From Neolewinella xylanilytica (GTDB lineage: Bacteria > Bacteroidota > Bacteroidia > Chitinophagales > Saprospiraceae), in NCBI RefSeq assembly GCF_002934605.1, contig NZ_PTJC01000005.1:868001-932000 (forward strand): a DNA stretch of 64,000 nucleotides. Direction: 5' to 3'. This document shows positions 26,339-34,974 of this stretch, one piece after another (the first letter of the stretch is position 1; each line of letters starts with the position of its first letter). The notes beneath the pieces are model-generated. The model was given only the letters and a program-made list of their open reading frames with translations, had not been told where the DNA came from and did not search any database. The position numbers and the translations under genes are program-made.

Positions 26339-27445
26339 ATGCAACACAAAAAGCCCACCCTGAACGACATCGCCCGGAAAGCGAACGTCTCCATCGGCAC
26401 GGTGGACCGCGCCATGAACGACCGTGGCCGCATTGCCCCGGAGGTGAAGGAAAAGATCCTGTCCATCGCCGACGAGATCGGCTACAAAAAGAACATCTAC
26501 GCCTCCCTCCTGGCCTCCAAGAATAAGGTGAAGCGGCTGGCCTACCTCCTGCCGAAGAAAGGAATGGACGGCTACTGGGACCTGGTATTGGAGGGGATTC
26601 AGAAGGCCATCGATCACAAACCCATCGAGACCTTCGTGCTCGAAGCGGTCTACTTCGATCTCCATGACCCCCGGGACTTCCTCCGCGCCGTACGCGAACT
26701 GAAGGATTTACGGGTAGAGGTGATCCTGACCGCCCCGATCTTCCACAAGGAGTGGCCCACCCTGATGGGCGAGCTGGCCAGGCTGCGCATTCCCTACGTC
26801 ATCATCAATACCTTCCCGGAGAAGGTGGATGCCAACTACCTGTCCTACATCGGGCCCGATTCCTACAACAGCGGTAAGCTGGCCGGTAGGTTGATGAATT
26901 ATCACTGCTCACCGGGCGCCAAGGTGCTGATGATGCCACTGGAAAAAGAGTACGCCAACGCCCGCCATATGGTGGAGAAGAAGAACGGCTTCCAGGAGTT
27001 TTTCCGACAACGAAACCCGTCGGTGGAAGTGATCACCTCCGACTTCGCCGACTTCGAGGATCAGCAAGCCATCAACCGGTACATGGCCCGCACCATCGAG
27101 GAGAATCCCGACCTGGCGGGTATCTACGTCAGTGCCTCCCGCACATACCTCATCGCCCGGGCCCTGGAGCTGCTCGACCGGAAGCCCATCCTCATCGGCT
27201 ACGACGTGCTCCCCGAAAACGTCGGCCACCTCCGCAACGAAAGCATCCACTATCTCATCAGCCAGAACCCGAAACTGATGGGTTACCTCGGCATGAAGGC
27301 CTGCCAGGAATACTCCATCTACAATACCGTGCGGGATAAGAAGATCCTCATCCCGATGGACATCATCGTCCCGGAGAATTACCAGGAAAATAAGGGCAGC
27401 TACGTGCTGGTCGAATCGGAGCTGCTATCCATGACCGAAGGGTAA
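26339..27445 (+). CDS. LacI-family transcriptional regulator
   Basis: A 368-residue cytoplasmic regulator. The N-terminal HTH reads LNDIARKANVSIGTVDRAMN, then GRIAPEVKEKILSIADEIGY and the hinge helix region. A periplasmic-binding-protein-like domain (about 65-340) has VEVILTAPIF, YIGPDSYNSGKLAGRLM and ILIGYDVLPENV. In this family a sugar-derived ligand alters DNA binding. It is divergent from the SusC-SusD operon, and the two GCGTTAA inverted repeats near susC are the natural candidate sites. Unlike classical LacI its binding domain resembles the ribose-binding type (PF13407 style). Confidence 0.93.
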   Translation: MQHKKPTLNDIARKANVSIGTVDRAMNDRGRIAPEVKEKILSIADEIGYKKNIYASLLASKNKVKRLAYLLPKKGMDGYWDLVLEGIQKAIDHKPIETFVLEAVYFDLHDPRDFLRAVRELKDLRVEVILTAPIFHKEWPTLMGELARLRIPYVIINTFPEKVDANYLSYIGPDSYNSGKLAGRLMNYHCSPGAKVLMMPLEKEYANARHMVEKKNGFQEFFRQRNPSVEVITSDFADFEDQQAINRYMARTIEENPDLAGIYVSASRTYLIARALELLDRKPILIGYDVLPENVGHLRNESIHYLISQNPKLMGYLGMKACQEYSIYNTVRDKKILIPMDIIVPENYQENKGSYVLVESELLSMTEG

Positions 27446-27482
27446 GCCGAACGGGGAGCGTGGTCTCACCGCTGGCTTACCC
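27440..27482. terminator. Hairpin between convergent genes
   Basis: Arms GGGTAAGCC (27440-27448) and GGCTTACCC (27474-27482) pair perfectly, with a smaller inner stem AGCG/CGCT. The left arm contains the TAA stop of the LacI-type gene. There is no T run, so a protective or Rho-associated 3' end is as likely as intrinsic termination. Confidence 0.45.
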
Positions 27483-27518
27483 TCCAGCCCGAATAAATAC
27501 TTAGGTACTCGAATCCCG

Positions 27519-28790
27519 CTAAAAGCTGATCCCCGCCTCCAAATTAATCCCGCTGAATTCCGCCCCGGCAAACCGGCCGGTCCAGGCGTTGCCGGTGTAC
27601 TCCTGGCGGACGTATTCCAACTTGGTGACGATGTTCTTCGACAAAAACCAGCCACCACCGACGTTCAGCCGCTTAATCTGCAGCTCTTCGGCCGCGTTTT
27701 CCAGTGCTTTTCCTTGGACGGTATTGTAGCGTCCCGCGACGTAGAACCGCTCCTGCGCTCCGAAGCGATAGATCAATTCCGCGGCCAGCTGGGTAAAGGC
27801 ACCCTCCTCGCCGACCTCCGTTTCGTTGCTGCCGGAGGCTACCTCGTAGATCCCGAAGAACTCCAGGCCCCGGAACTTGACGAAGGGGTTGAGCTGTACC
27901 GCGGTCAGTTTCGCGAAGCGGGCGTTGTAGCGTCCGTCGAAGTCACCGCCCTCGCTATTGCCTTCGGTGTCGGGCAGGGTGTGCAGTACCGAGTAGTAGC
28001 GGCTGCCCGCGCGATCGCCGCCGTAGAGCCAGGTGCCGGTGGTGGTTCCGTGATTCGTGTACACCGAGCCGGTAAGCCGGAGGCGTAGATCGGCGTTCAC
28101 CTGCTTGTCCACGCCCACCTTGCCGTAGAAGGAAGGCTGATTGTCGGTATTGTCGTTCACGACCACGTTCTGGTTGAGTTTGCCGTTGGTCACGCCCACC
28201 ACGGCCAAGAGTCTCTTGTGCTGGACGGTCAGTTCCCCGAAGGCTTCGGTGGAGAAAGCGTCCATGAGGTAGTTGCCCACGAAGGGGTTGTAGGTCACCC
28301 GGGCGTTGTCGCTGCGGCGGTAGTGAGCGTCGCCGTAGTTGAACTCGTCCAGGCCGATGCGGACGGTAGCGAACCGCATGAGCCCGTCCAGGAAACCGGG
28401 GCGGATGAAACCCAAATCGTCGAGCTGGAGGTAACCGCCCCGCACCCAGGCTTCTGGGTGATGGCGGGCGGAGAGGTAGGTGGTCAGGTGCATGCGCACC
28501 CCGTCGATCAGTTGTACGTCCAGGTTGAGGTTGGCGGTGGGCAGGTTGAAGTTGTCGCCGAGCTCCACCAGGTTATTGGCATCGTTGCTTTGGTCGAGCG
28601 CCTGAAATTGCATGGCAAAATCGCCACCCACGCGCACCGCTACCCCGTCGAAGGGCACCGTATCCGCCTTGGCCGTCTCGAAGACGTTGATGCCGCGTTG
28701 GTCGTTCGGGCGGAAGTATTGCAGGTCGGCGCGCTGGGCGTGGGTCGTCATCGTGACCGCGCAGGCGACCAGGAGCAGGAAATATTTCAT
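27519..28790 (-). CDS. Outer-membrane porin-like barrel (OprO/OprP-like)
   Basis: A 423-residue protein with signal peptide to about residue 19 (TTHAQR) and repeating amphipathic strands throughout. It ends in FSGINLEAGISF, an outer-membrane insertion signal with C-terminal Phe. Segments such as VAVRVGGDFAMQFQAL, TANLNLDVQLIDGVRMHLTTYL and KNIVTKLEYVRQEY match phosphate-selective-porin-type barrels in Bacteroidota. The YceI-family gene lies 33 bases upstream on the same strand, suggesting an operon. Transported substrate unknown; the OprO/P label is a fold-level statement. Confidence 0.75.
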   Translation of the reverse strand: MKYFLLLVACAVTMTTHAQRADLQYFRPNDQRGINVFETAKADTVPFDGVAVRVGGDFAMQFQALDQSNDANNLVELGDNFNLPTANLNLDVQLIDGVRMHLTTYLSARHHPEAWVRGGYLQLDDLGFIRPGFLDGLMRFATVRIGLDEFNYGDAHYRRSDNARVTYNPFVGNYLMDAFSTEAFGELTVQHKRLLAVVGVTNGKLNQNVVVNDNTDNQPSFYGKVGVDKQVNADLRLRLTGSVYTNHGTTTGTWLYGGDRAGSRYYSVLHTLPDTEGNSEGGDFDGRYNARFAKLTAVQLNPFVKFRGLEFFGIYEVASGSNETEVGEEGAFTQLAAELIYRFGAQERFYVAGRYNTVQGKALENAAEELQIKRLNVGGGWFLSKNIVTKLEYVRQEYTGNAWTGRFAGAEFSGINLEAGISF

Positions 28791-28823
28791 GGTAATATGG
28801 TTTGTGGGTGTGGTTAGGGGGAA

Positions 28824-29435
28824 TCAGGCTCCTTCGGAGCTTTTCTCGTAGGTGACCGAGAAATGCAGGGTAATGACGTCACCGGTTTTCATGACGCCCA
28901 GCATGAAGGAGGGGGGCGTTACGTCATAGTCCGTCATGCTGAGGCTGTAGGAGCCCTTGCAGGTGACGGAGGCGTCCGCGTTAACGACCACGAAGACGTC
29001 CATCTCGATATCCCGGGTCGTGCCCGCGATGGTGAGCCGGCCGCGCGTCTTGGCCAGTTGCCCTTTCGCCTGCGGAGATAGCGTGGCGGAGGTCAGCTGG
29101 TAAGCGATGCGGGGGTATTCCTCGGCTTGCAGGGCGTCGTAGGCGTTGTTGTCGAGCCCCTTGTTGCCGCTCTTGAGGTCCTCCACCCGGAGGGCGAAGC
29201 TCAGGTTTTTGATCGCCTCCAGGGCGGGCTCCGTGGCGTCGGCCAGCACGAACACCGCGTCACCGGTGACGTTGGCGGTCTCCATTTCCCAGTCGTGGAG
29301 GGTAGAGGAGCCCAGCACCCGCATGCTGGTGTCGCCTTCGCCCCGCAGTTCGTAGCCGGTTTGGGCGTGCCCGACGGCCGAAAGCCACAGGGTGCAGCAA
29401 AGGAGGAAAAGCAGGGAGGTAAGGTGCGTTCTCAT
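28824..29435 (-). CDS. YceI-family periplasmic lipid-binding-like protein
   Basis: A 203-residue secreted protein. The ATG at 29433-29435 starts MRTHLTSLLFLLCCTLWLSA, a good signal peptide; the longer frame from 29501 adds 22 polar residues and is unlikely. YceI-fold features are SSTLHDWEMETANVTGDAV, LRVEDLKSGNKGLDNNAYDA, GRLTIAGTTRDIEMDV and the closing MKTGDVITLHFSVTYE. YceI proteins form a lipocalin-like barrel binding polyisoprenoid or amide compounds. It is followed by the porin gene at 28790. Confidence 0.9.
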   Translation of the reverse strand: MRTHLTSLLFLLCCTLWLSAVGHAQTGYELRGEGDTSMRVLGSSTLHDWEMETANVTGDAVFVLADATEPALEAIKNLSFALRVEDLKSGNKGLDNNAYDALQAEEYPRIAYQLTSATLSPQAKGQLAKTRGRLTIAGTTRDIEMDVFVVVNADASVTCKGSYSLSMTDYDVTPPSFMLGVMKTGDVITLHFSVTYEKSSEGA

Positions 29436-29714
29436 AAGGATGGTGTTATCCGTTTTATCGGTTGACGACACAAAATTATCCCCACCAGGGAGCGGCTGCA
29501 CTGCGGCAGATCACTGCCGGCGATGATTCTTCGCAGTGGCCCGGGATGGCGGCTGGGGGCGTCACCCGCAGAGAAGCGGTGGCGAAGCATCGTACTGACC
29601 GGTGAAGTCTGGTACCGGAAGCACCTGGCGGCGGGGCGCCGGTGAAAAGCAGTTCCTCACCGTCAAGCCCGGTATGCCGAACGCGTAGCGTGACCCTTCG
29701 GGCATTCCCCCGGC

Positions 29715-31196
29715 TTATCGCTCGGTAGCCGTAGCTTCTTCCATCCGCTCAAACCGTAACCGCTCCCCCCGGAAGTCGACGATCTCCATCCCCGTGACCC
29801 GCCCGTCGGCTCCCCGGGGAAAGTCTACGGTAAAGGAGTACCAATTGACGCCCGAAAATCCGCCTTTGCCGTCCGTCCGCAGCGGAATATCGCCCAGCCG
29901 AAAGTGGGAGAGCAGCGGTTTACCGTCAACGAACCGCAGGTCGAAGGTGCTGTCCAACTCATCGCTGTGGTAGGTACCGGTAATGGCTTCCGGAGTGAGT
30001 GGTGCTTTCGGTTTAGCCACCTTCTCGCCCGAAGGAGACGCGACGGGTGGGGTGAAGGTAGCGTAGGGCCCGAGTACCGGCTCCAGGTACCTTTCGGCAA
30101 ACCCAAAGCCATTCGGGTAGGGCGCGAAACGGGCATCGTTGCTGAGCAGGATCACCGTAAGCCGCCGTGCCGGCCAGCGACCGAGGAAGGCCCGGAAACC
30201 CCCGTCGCTGCCGGTATGGATGAAGCTCGTCAGCCCCCGGTACTCGCGCAGGAACTGCCCCTTGGCGTGGCGGATTCCCAGTTGTTCGTCCGCGTACGCG
30301 GGCGAGCCATTGTCCAGGGTGGTGGCTGCGTTGAAGGTGGCGATCAGGGCCGGATCCCCCACCACGGGGTCGTAGAAGTTGGCGCTCCATTTCGCCAGGT
30401 CCGCCGCGGTGGTGAACAGGCCGGTGGAGCCGACGTAGCTGTTGTTTAGGGCCTCCTTTTTAAATCGGCCCGCCGCGAAGTCGTAGCCGTAGGCACGGTG
30501 GGGGATCAGCCGCTCGTGGTCGTCGTAGAATTGGGTATGGTCCATCCCGAGCGGCTCGAACACCCTTTCCCGCAGGAATGCATCGAGGGACATCCCGGAC
30601 ACCCGCTCCACCAATTCGGCTAGCAGAACGTAGTTCGTGTTCGAATACCGGAAGGCACTTCCCGGCGCGAAATTCAGTTCCCGCTGCCGGGCCACCAACC
30701 GCAGGATCTGGTCGTTGTCGACGTACTCGTCCATCCGCCAACCCGCGAAGGTGAGCAGGGCGAGGTGGTCCTTCAGTCCGCTGGTGTGGCTGAGCAGGTG
30801 GTCCACCCGGATCGCCGGCGCGAACTGGGTGAGTTCGGGCAGGTATTGACCGGCCGCGTCCTCCAGGCCGATCAGCCCGTCCGCGGCCAGCAGGTAGACG
30901 GCAAAGGCGGTGAACTGTTTGGAAATGGAGGCTACCTGGAATACGGTGCCGGTATCTACGGGTATGCCGTATTCCAGGTTGGCCGTGCCGTACCCCTCGG
31001 CGAACAGGATCGAATCGCCTTCCACTACCAGCACCGCCGCGCCGGGGGTGGTGTCCCCGTAACCCGCGTACAGCCCGTCAAAGTGCTGGCGGATATCGTA
31101 CCGCGACGATTGGCCGTAGCCGCCGAAGGAACCAAGGGAAAGTAGCAAGACCAGCAGATTGTACCCCCGGGTCAGCTGCAAAGGGGAAAGCTGCAT
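29715..31196 (-). CDS. Serine beta-lactamase-like hydrolase (class C / penicillin-binding fold)
   Basis: A 493-residue exported enzyme. The ATG at 31194-31196 gives MQLSPLQLTRGYNLLVLLLS, a signal peptide; the frame from 31277 would bury it. The catalytic SxxK is SISK (Ser90, Lys93), preceded by GTVFQVA. The Tyr motif is YSNTNY near residue 178. Other family parts are HLLSHTSGLKD, EPLGMDHTQFYDD and HTGSDGGFRAFLG. A C-terminal extension (about 390-490; ITGTYHSDELDSTFDLRF) is the lipocalin-like domain common in these hydrolases. Likely substrates are D-amino-acid peptides or esters, not necessarily beta-lactams. No operon partner is evident. Confidence 0.9.
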   Translation of the reverse strand: MQLSPLQLTRGYNLLVLLLSLGSFGGYGQSSRYDIRQHFDGLYAGYGDTTPGAAVLVVEGDSILFAEGYGTANLEYGIPVDTGTVFQVASISKQFTAFAVYLLAADGLIGLEDAAGQYLPELTQFAPAIRVDHLLSHTSGLKDHLALLTFAGWRMDEYVDNDQILRLVARQRELNFAPGSAFRYSNTNYVLLAELVERVSGMSLDAFLRERVFEPLGMDHTQFYDDHERLIPHRAYGYDFAAGRFKKEALNNSYVGSTGLFTTAADLAKWSANFYDPVVGDPALIATFNAATTLDNGSPAYADEQLGIRHAKGQFLREYRGLTSFIHTGSDGGFRAFLGRWPARRLTVILLSNDARFAPYPNGFGFAERYLEPVLGPYATFTPPVASPSGEKVAKPKAPLTPEAITGTYHSDELDSTFDLRFVDGKPLLSHFRLGDIPLRTDGKGGFSGVNWYSFTVDFPRGADGRVTGMEIVDFRGERLRFERMEEATATER

Positions 31197-31540
31197 ACGG
31201 GGCGATATTTGGTGGGACAAAGTGCGGCCGATTTTGGGTTCGTGAAAAGGACGGAGCATGCACGCCCGTGGATGCATTCAGCACCGCGCCGGGTTAACCG
31301 CCAGGTCAAGATACGCGGTACGCTGCGACCGGCCGACCATACCCGCCGGGTAGCACCCGGAGTCTAGGGATTTACCAGTTGTTCACCGCGGTTGGCGGTT
31401 TCCCGGGGGCTGGGTCGCCTAAATGCGCGGTTTTAGCGCGGCGGCGTACTCGGGGGTACGTACGTAACGGAAGTATCTTGTATGGCATCCGTCAGATCCG
31501 GAAGCGCGCGATCCATCGGGTTCCGACTTGACCACCCGAC

Positions 31541-31810
31541 TTAAAGCCTGTGGTCTTCCTGATGCGCTCGTTTACCCAGAAACAGATCCCTGGTTTTCGC
31601 TCCTCCGGTAAAGGGTTTCAGGTAGGCCGCGAAGTCGTCCATCGTCCAGCCCAGGTACCGCATCCGTTGCAGGTAGAGGAAGAAGAACGCTACCAGACTA
31701 AAGAATAGGGTCATTTGCCGGTAGTCTTCGGGCACGCCTAGCAGATGCAAGCCGCCGCCGTTCAGTAGGGCAATGCCCATCAGTAAAGCGTTGAAGCGAA
31801 TGCGGTGCAT
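31541..31810 (-). CDS. Small two-helix membrane protein, hypothetical
   Basis: An 89-residue protein with hydrophobic segments at about residues 8-24 (LLMGIALLNGGGLHLLGV) and 34-48 (FFSLVAFFFLYLQRM), then a charged cytoplasmic-looking tail. I do not recognise a family. It lies between the serine hydrolase and GH20 genes, on the same strand but with gaps of about 90 and 340 bases, so cotranscription is uncertain. The 31197-31540 stretch upstream contains no other gene I can support. Confidence 0.6.
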   Translation of the reverse strand: MHRIRFNALLMGIALLNGGGLHLLGVPEDYRQMTLFFSLVAFFFLYLQRMRYLGWTMDDFAAYLKPFTGGAKTRDLFLGKRAHQEDHRL

Positions 31811-31900
31811 AGCCGTTCGGGTAGGGACCTTTTAAAATAGGGGAAATATCCATTCCCGTGTACCGGGATCTTGTACAGCAGGCGCGCAGGATAATGGAAC

Positions 31901-34174
31901 TTACCGAACCAACACCTCATCCAGGAACAACCACGACCGTCCGTGCGCTACCCGGAGCCGCAAGTAGCGCGCCGGGCGGGCCGGAAAGTCCACCCCGAAG
32001 TCTTCGATGGTCGTCTCCGGAGCGGACTGCAGTTCCCGGGTAAAGGTGCCCGTTTCGGTGTACGTCTGCCCGTCTTCGGACACGGACACCGCCACGGAGG
32101 TCGGAAAGTAGATCCCCGCCCCCTGGCTTTCCAGGAATCCCAGCTGCACGGAAGAAATTTCCTTCGCCTCCCCCAGGTCGAGCTCGATGGTCACGTCTGT
32201 ATTCAGCCAGCCCAGCCACTGGCCGTCGTGGAAGTCCTTGCTGCCGCGCAGGATATTGACGGGGGTGACGTCTCCCTGTCCGGAGTAGGCCTGATGGTAG
32301 GTGGGTTCGAAGGTCGCCCGGGCGTTCACCGCTTCGTGGAATACATAGCTCTTTTCGGTGGGCCGGGTGACCGGTTTACCATCCTCGAAGACGACGGCCT
32401 TCACGGTAGCCGTGGAGCTTAGCCGGACGGGGCCGTCGTACAACGGCGAAGCGGCCGTCACCGGCTGACCGTCGGTGGTGTAGCGGATCCGCGTATCCGG
32501 AAATTCGCTGGCCAATCGCAGACTTACGCTGGGCGCGGCCGGGTCCACTTGCGGCTCCATCGTCACCTGGTAGGCACTTTTGGCGTAGTTGATCCCCATC
32601 CGGTCGAAGCGGGGAAACATGCGGCGCGTCCGGGTCGAAAAGTCCGCCCAGTCGCGTACCGACCGCGGCGACCACAGCACCTCGGCCGTAGCCCACAGTC
32701 TCGGATACAGCATGTACTCCGAATGCGCCGGCGTGGGCACGTATTCCGACCACAGGTTCGCCTGTCCGCCCAGCACGCGGTCCCGCTGGGCCTGCGTCAT
32801 GGAATCCAGCGTGGGCTCGAATCCGTACACGGTGTTCAGGTAGGTAAAGGCCCCGAAGGCGGTGGGCTCGTAGTCGGGGTTGCCCTGGTAATAATCGAAG
32901 TAGGCGTGACTGGTGGGCGTCATCACCACGTCGTGCCCCTCCTTGGAGGCCTCCCAGCCGCCCTGCATCCCGCGCCAGCTCATGACGGTGGCGCCCGGAG
33001 CCAGTCCGCCCTCGAGGATCTCGTCCCAGCCCAGCAAGGTGCGGCCGAGCTCGCTCAGGAACCGCTCGATGCGGCGGATGAAGTAGCTCTGCAGCTCGTC
33101 GGTGCCCGCCAGGCCTTCCGCCTCGATACGGCGCTGGCAGTGGGGACAGAGCTCCCAGTTGGTCTTCGTGGCCTCGTCGCCGCCGACGTGGATGTAGCGC
33201 GAGGGGAAGAGCGCCATCACCTCGGTGAGCACGTTTTCCAGGAAGGTGAAGGTCGATTCCTTGCCCGCGCAGTAGATCTCCGTGATCGGCCACACGCCGC
33301 CGGAGGGTACGGCGATGGTGTCTTCCGTGCACGACAGCCACGGATAAGCCGCGATCGCGCTCATTACGTGGGCCGGCATCTCGATCTCGGGGACGACGGT
33401 GATGCCGCGCCGCCAGGCGTAGTCGACTACCTCCGATATCTCCGCCTGGGTGTAGTAACCCCCGTAGGTCGCCTCGGCGGCGGGGTCGTTGGTTTCGCGG
33501 GCGTTCCAGGCTATGGCCTCCTGGTCTACGCGCCAGGCGCCCATCTCCGTGAGCCGAGGGTACTTTTTGATCTCAATCCGCCAGCCCTGGTCGTCCACCA
33601 AGTGCCAGTGCAGGGTATTAAGCTTCAGGAAGGCCATCCGGTCGATGGTCTCCTTGATGTACTCCACGGGGAAGAAGTGGCGGGAGACGTCGAGCATCAG
33701 TCCGCGCCAGGCAAAGCGGGGCTCGTCTTCGATGGTCAACTGCGGAATTTCCCAAGCTACGTCGGTGACGGTTGTGCTGTCCTCGAAGGCGGGCGGAAGT
33801 AGCTGCCGGAGGGTTTGCAGTCCGTAGACCAGGGCGTGCAGGGAGCCGGCGTCCACGGTGATCCCATCGGCGTTGACGTCCAGGCGGTAGGCTTCGTCGC
33901 CCAGGGCGGTATCCTGTCGCACGGTGATGGCCTTTCTCCCGCGCCCCGGCGCCATCAAATCCCACCCGGTAGCCCGCGCGTACTGCTTGGTGAAGAAGTC
34001 CGCTACCTGGCGCTGGGCCGCCGACTCCGTGCGCAGGCGGGTATCCGCATCGAAGGTGAAGGTGCCCGTGCCGCGGGTAACGGAGGCGGGGTAGGGGATG
34101 AGATCGAGGGGCTGCTGGGCGGATAACCCACCCACGAAGGCGGTAAACAGAAGAAGAATGAGGCTACGGAGCAT
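31901..34174 (-). CDS. Beta-N-acetylhexosaminidase, glycoside hydrolase family 20
   Basis: A 757-residue secreted enzyme releasing terminal GlcNAc/GalNAc from chitin-derived or host glycans. Signal peptide to about residue 19 (GLSAQ). The GH20b domain (about 22-150) ends with LVYGLQTLRQLL. The catalytic barrel begins RFAWRGLMLDVSRHFFP, and the Asp-Glu pair of substrate-assisted catalysis is in HVGGDEATK (Asp333, Glu334). TLLGWDEILEGGL and NLWSEYVPT are typical later strands. A chitobiase-like beta domain (about 555-620) and a C-terminal F5/8-type carbohydrate-binding domain (about 625-757) follow. A copy of the GC-rich dispersed motif (33934-33957) encodes the LMAPGRGRKA stretch in the N-terminal domain. 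Confidence 0.96.
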   Translation of the reverse strand: MLRSLILLLFTAFVGGLSAQQPLDLIPYPASVTRGTGTFTFDADTRLRTESAAQRQVADFFTKQYARATGWDLMAPGRGRKAITVRQDTALGDEAYRLDVNADGITVDAGSLHALVYGLQTLRQLLPPAFEDSTTVTDVAWEIPQLTIEDEPRFAWRGLMLDVSRHFFPVEYIKETIDRMAFLKLNTLHWHLVDDQGWRIEIKKYPRLTEMGAWRVDQEAIAWNARETNDPAAEATYGGYYTQAEISEVVDYAWRRGITVVPEIEMPAHVMSAIAAYPWLSCTEDTIAVPSGGVWPITEIYCAGKESTFTFLENVLTEVMALFPSRYIHVGGDEATKTNWELCPHCQRRIEAEGLAGTDELQSYFIRRIERFLSELGRTLLGWDEILEGGLAPGATVMSWRGMQGGWEASKEGHDVVMTPTSHAYFDYYQGNPDYEPTAFGAFTYLNTVYGFEPTLDSMTQAQRDRVLGGQANLWSEYVPTPAHSEYMLYPRLWATAEVLWSPRSVRDWADFSTRTRRMFPRFDRMGINYAKSAYQVTMEPQVDPAAPSVSLRLASEFPDTRIRYTTDGQPVTAASPLYDGPVRLSSTATVKAVVFEDGKPVTRPTEKSYVFHEAVNARATFEPTYHQAYSGQGDVTPVNILRGSKDFHDGQWLGWLNTDVTIELDLGEAKEISSVQLGFLESQGAGIYFPTSVAVSVSEDGQTYTETGTFTRELQSAPETTIEDFGVDFPARPARYLRLRVAHGRSWLFLDEVLVR

Positions 34175-34244
34175 GGAGGTGCGGGGGCGTTAACGCAGGG
34201 AAGGTACAACCTACCGGACACTGGGCGCTGTACCCGCTTAGGCA

Positions 34245-34832
34245 CTAGTGATCGGGCGTTCCTTCGGCCGGGACGAGGGTAAGTACCGTTACGCCGTTGT
34301 CGAGGGAAAGCACATCGGTGCGCCGGAGGAAGCGTTGTTGTTGTAGCTTGGGAAACAGCGGCTTACCGCTCCCCAGGAGCACGGGATTCACCTCCAGGCG
34401 GTATTCGTCAACGAGCCCGGACTCGATCAGGGTGGCGGCAAATTGCGCGCCGCCTACGATCTGCATATCCCTACCGGATTGCTCCTTGAGCAACCTAATC
34501 CGTGCCGCGGCATCCCCGTTTTCGATTCGGGCTCCGGGCCATTTGGCGTCGCGGAGGGTGGCGGAAAAGATTAGGTGCTGCGTCCGTTCCGCGTAGCGGG
34601 CGTACCGCCGGTCGTACTCCGAATGGCCTTCTCCGTGCAGTACGGAAGACCAGTAATCGCGGTAACCGGCCCACATGCCCCCGCCCAGGAGCAGGAGGTC
34701 GGTATGGTCCAGCAGGTCGAACAGTGCTTCCCACTGCGCATCGGTGGTGGGGGACATCCACCCCAGCTCGCCTTCCGGCCCTGCCGCGAATCCGTCCAGA
34801 GAGATTCGCATGGAAAGGATCAGCTTTCTCAT
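34245..34832 (-). CDS. RibD C-terminal / dihydrofolate-reductase-like protein
   Basis: A 195-residue cytoplasmic protein of the RibD_C family common in Bacteroidota and Actinobacteria. It opens RKLILSMRISLDGFAAG, then LLLLGGGMWAGYRDYW and ends with MQIVGGAQFAATLIESGLVDEYRLEVNPVLLGSGKPLF, all diagnostic NADPH-dependent reductase segments. Isolated family members are not linked to riboflavin synthesis and their substrates are mostly unknown. It lies 70 bases upstream of the GH20 gene on the same strand; no functional link is obvious. Confidence 0.9.
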   Translation of the reverse strand: MRKLILSMRISLDGFAAGPEGELGWMSPTTDAQWEALFDLLDHTDLLLLGGGMWAGYRDYWSSVLHGEGHSEYDRRYARYAERTQHLIFSATLRDAKWPGARIENGDAAARIRLLKEQSGRDMQIVGGAQFAATLIESGLVDEYRLEVNPVLLGSGKPLFPKLQQQRFLRRTDVLSLDNGVTVLTLVPAEGTPDH

Positions 34833-34974
34833 GGTATAATATTTTTCCCGCTCGCTCTTTAGAACCCGTTGACCTGCCGCTGCGGTTCGTCGCTATCCCG
34901 CCCGGCGAGCTCACGATGAGGCTCTTTGCATTCCGACAATTTGGAGTATCCTTATCGGATTCAACCTGGTAACT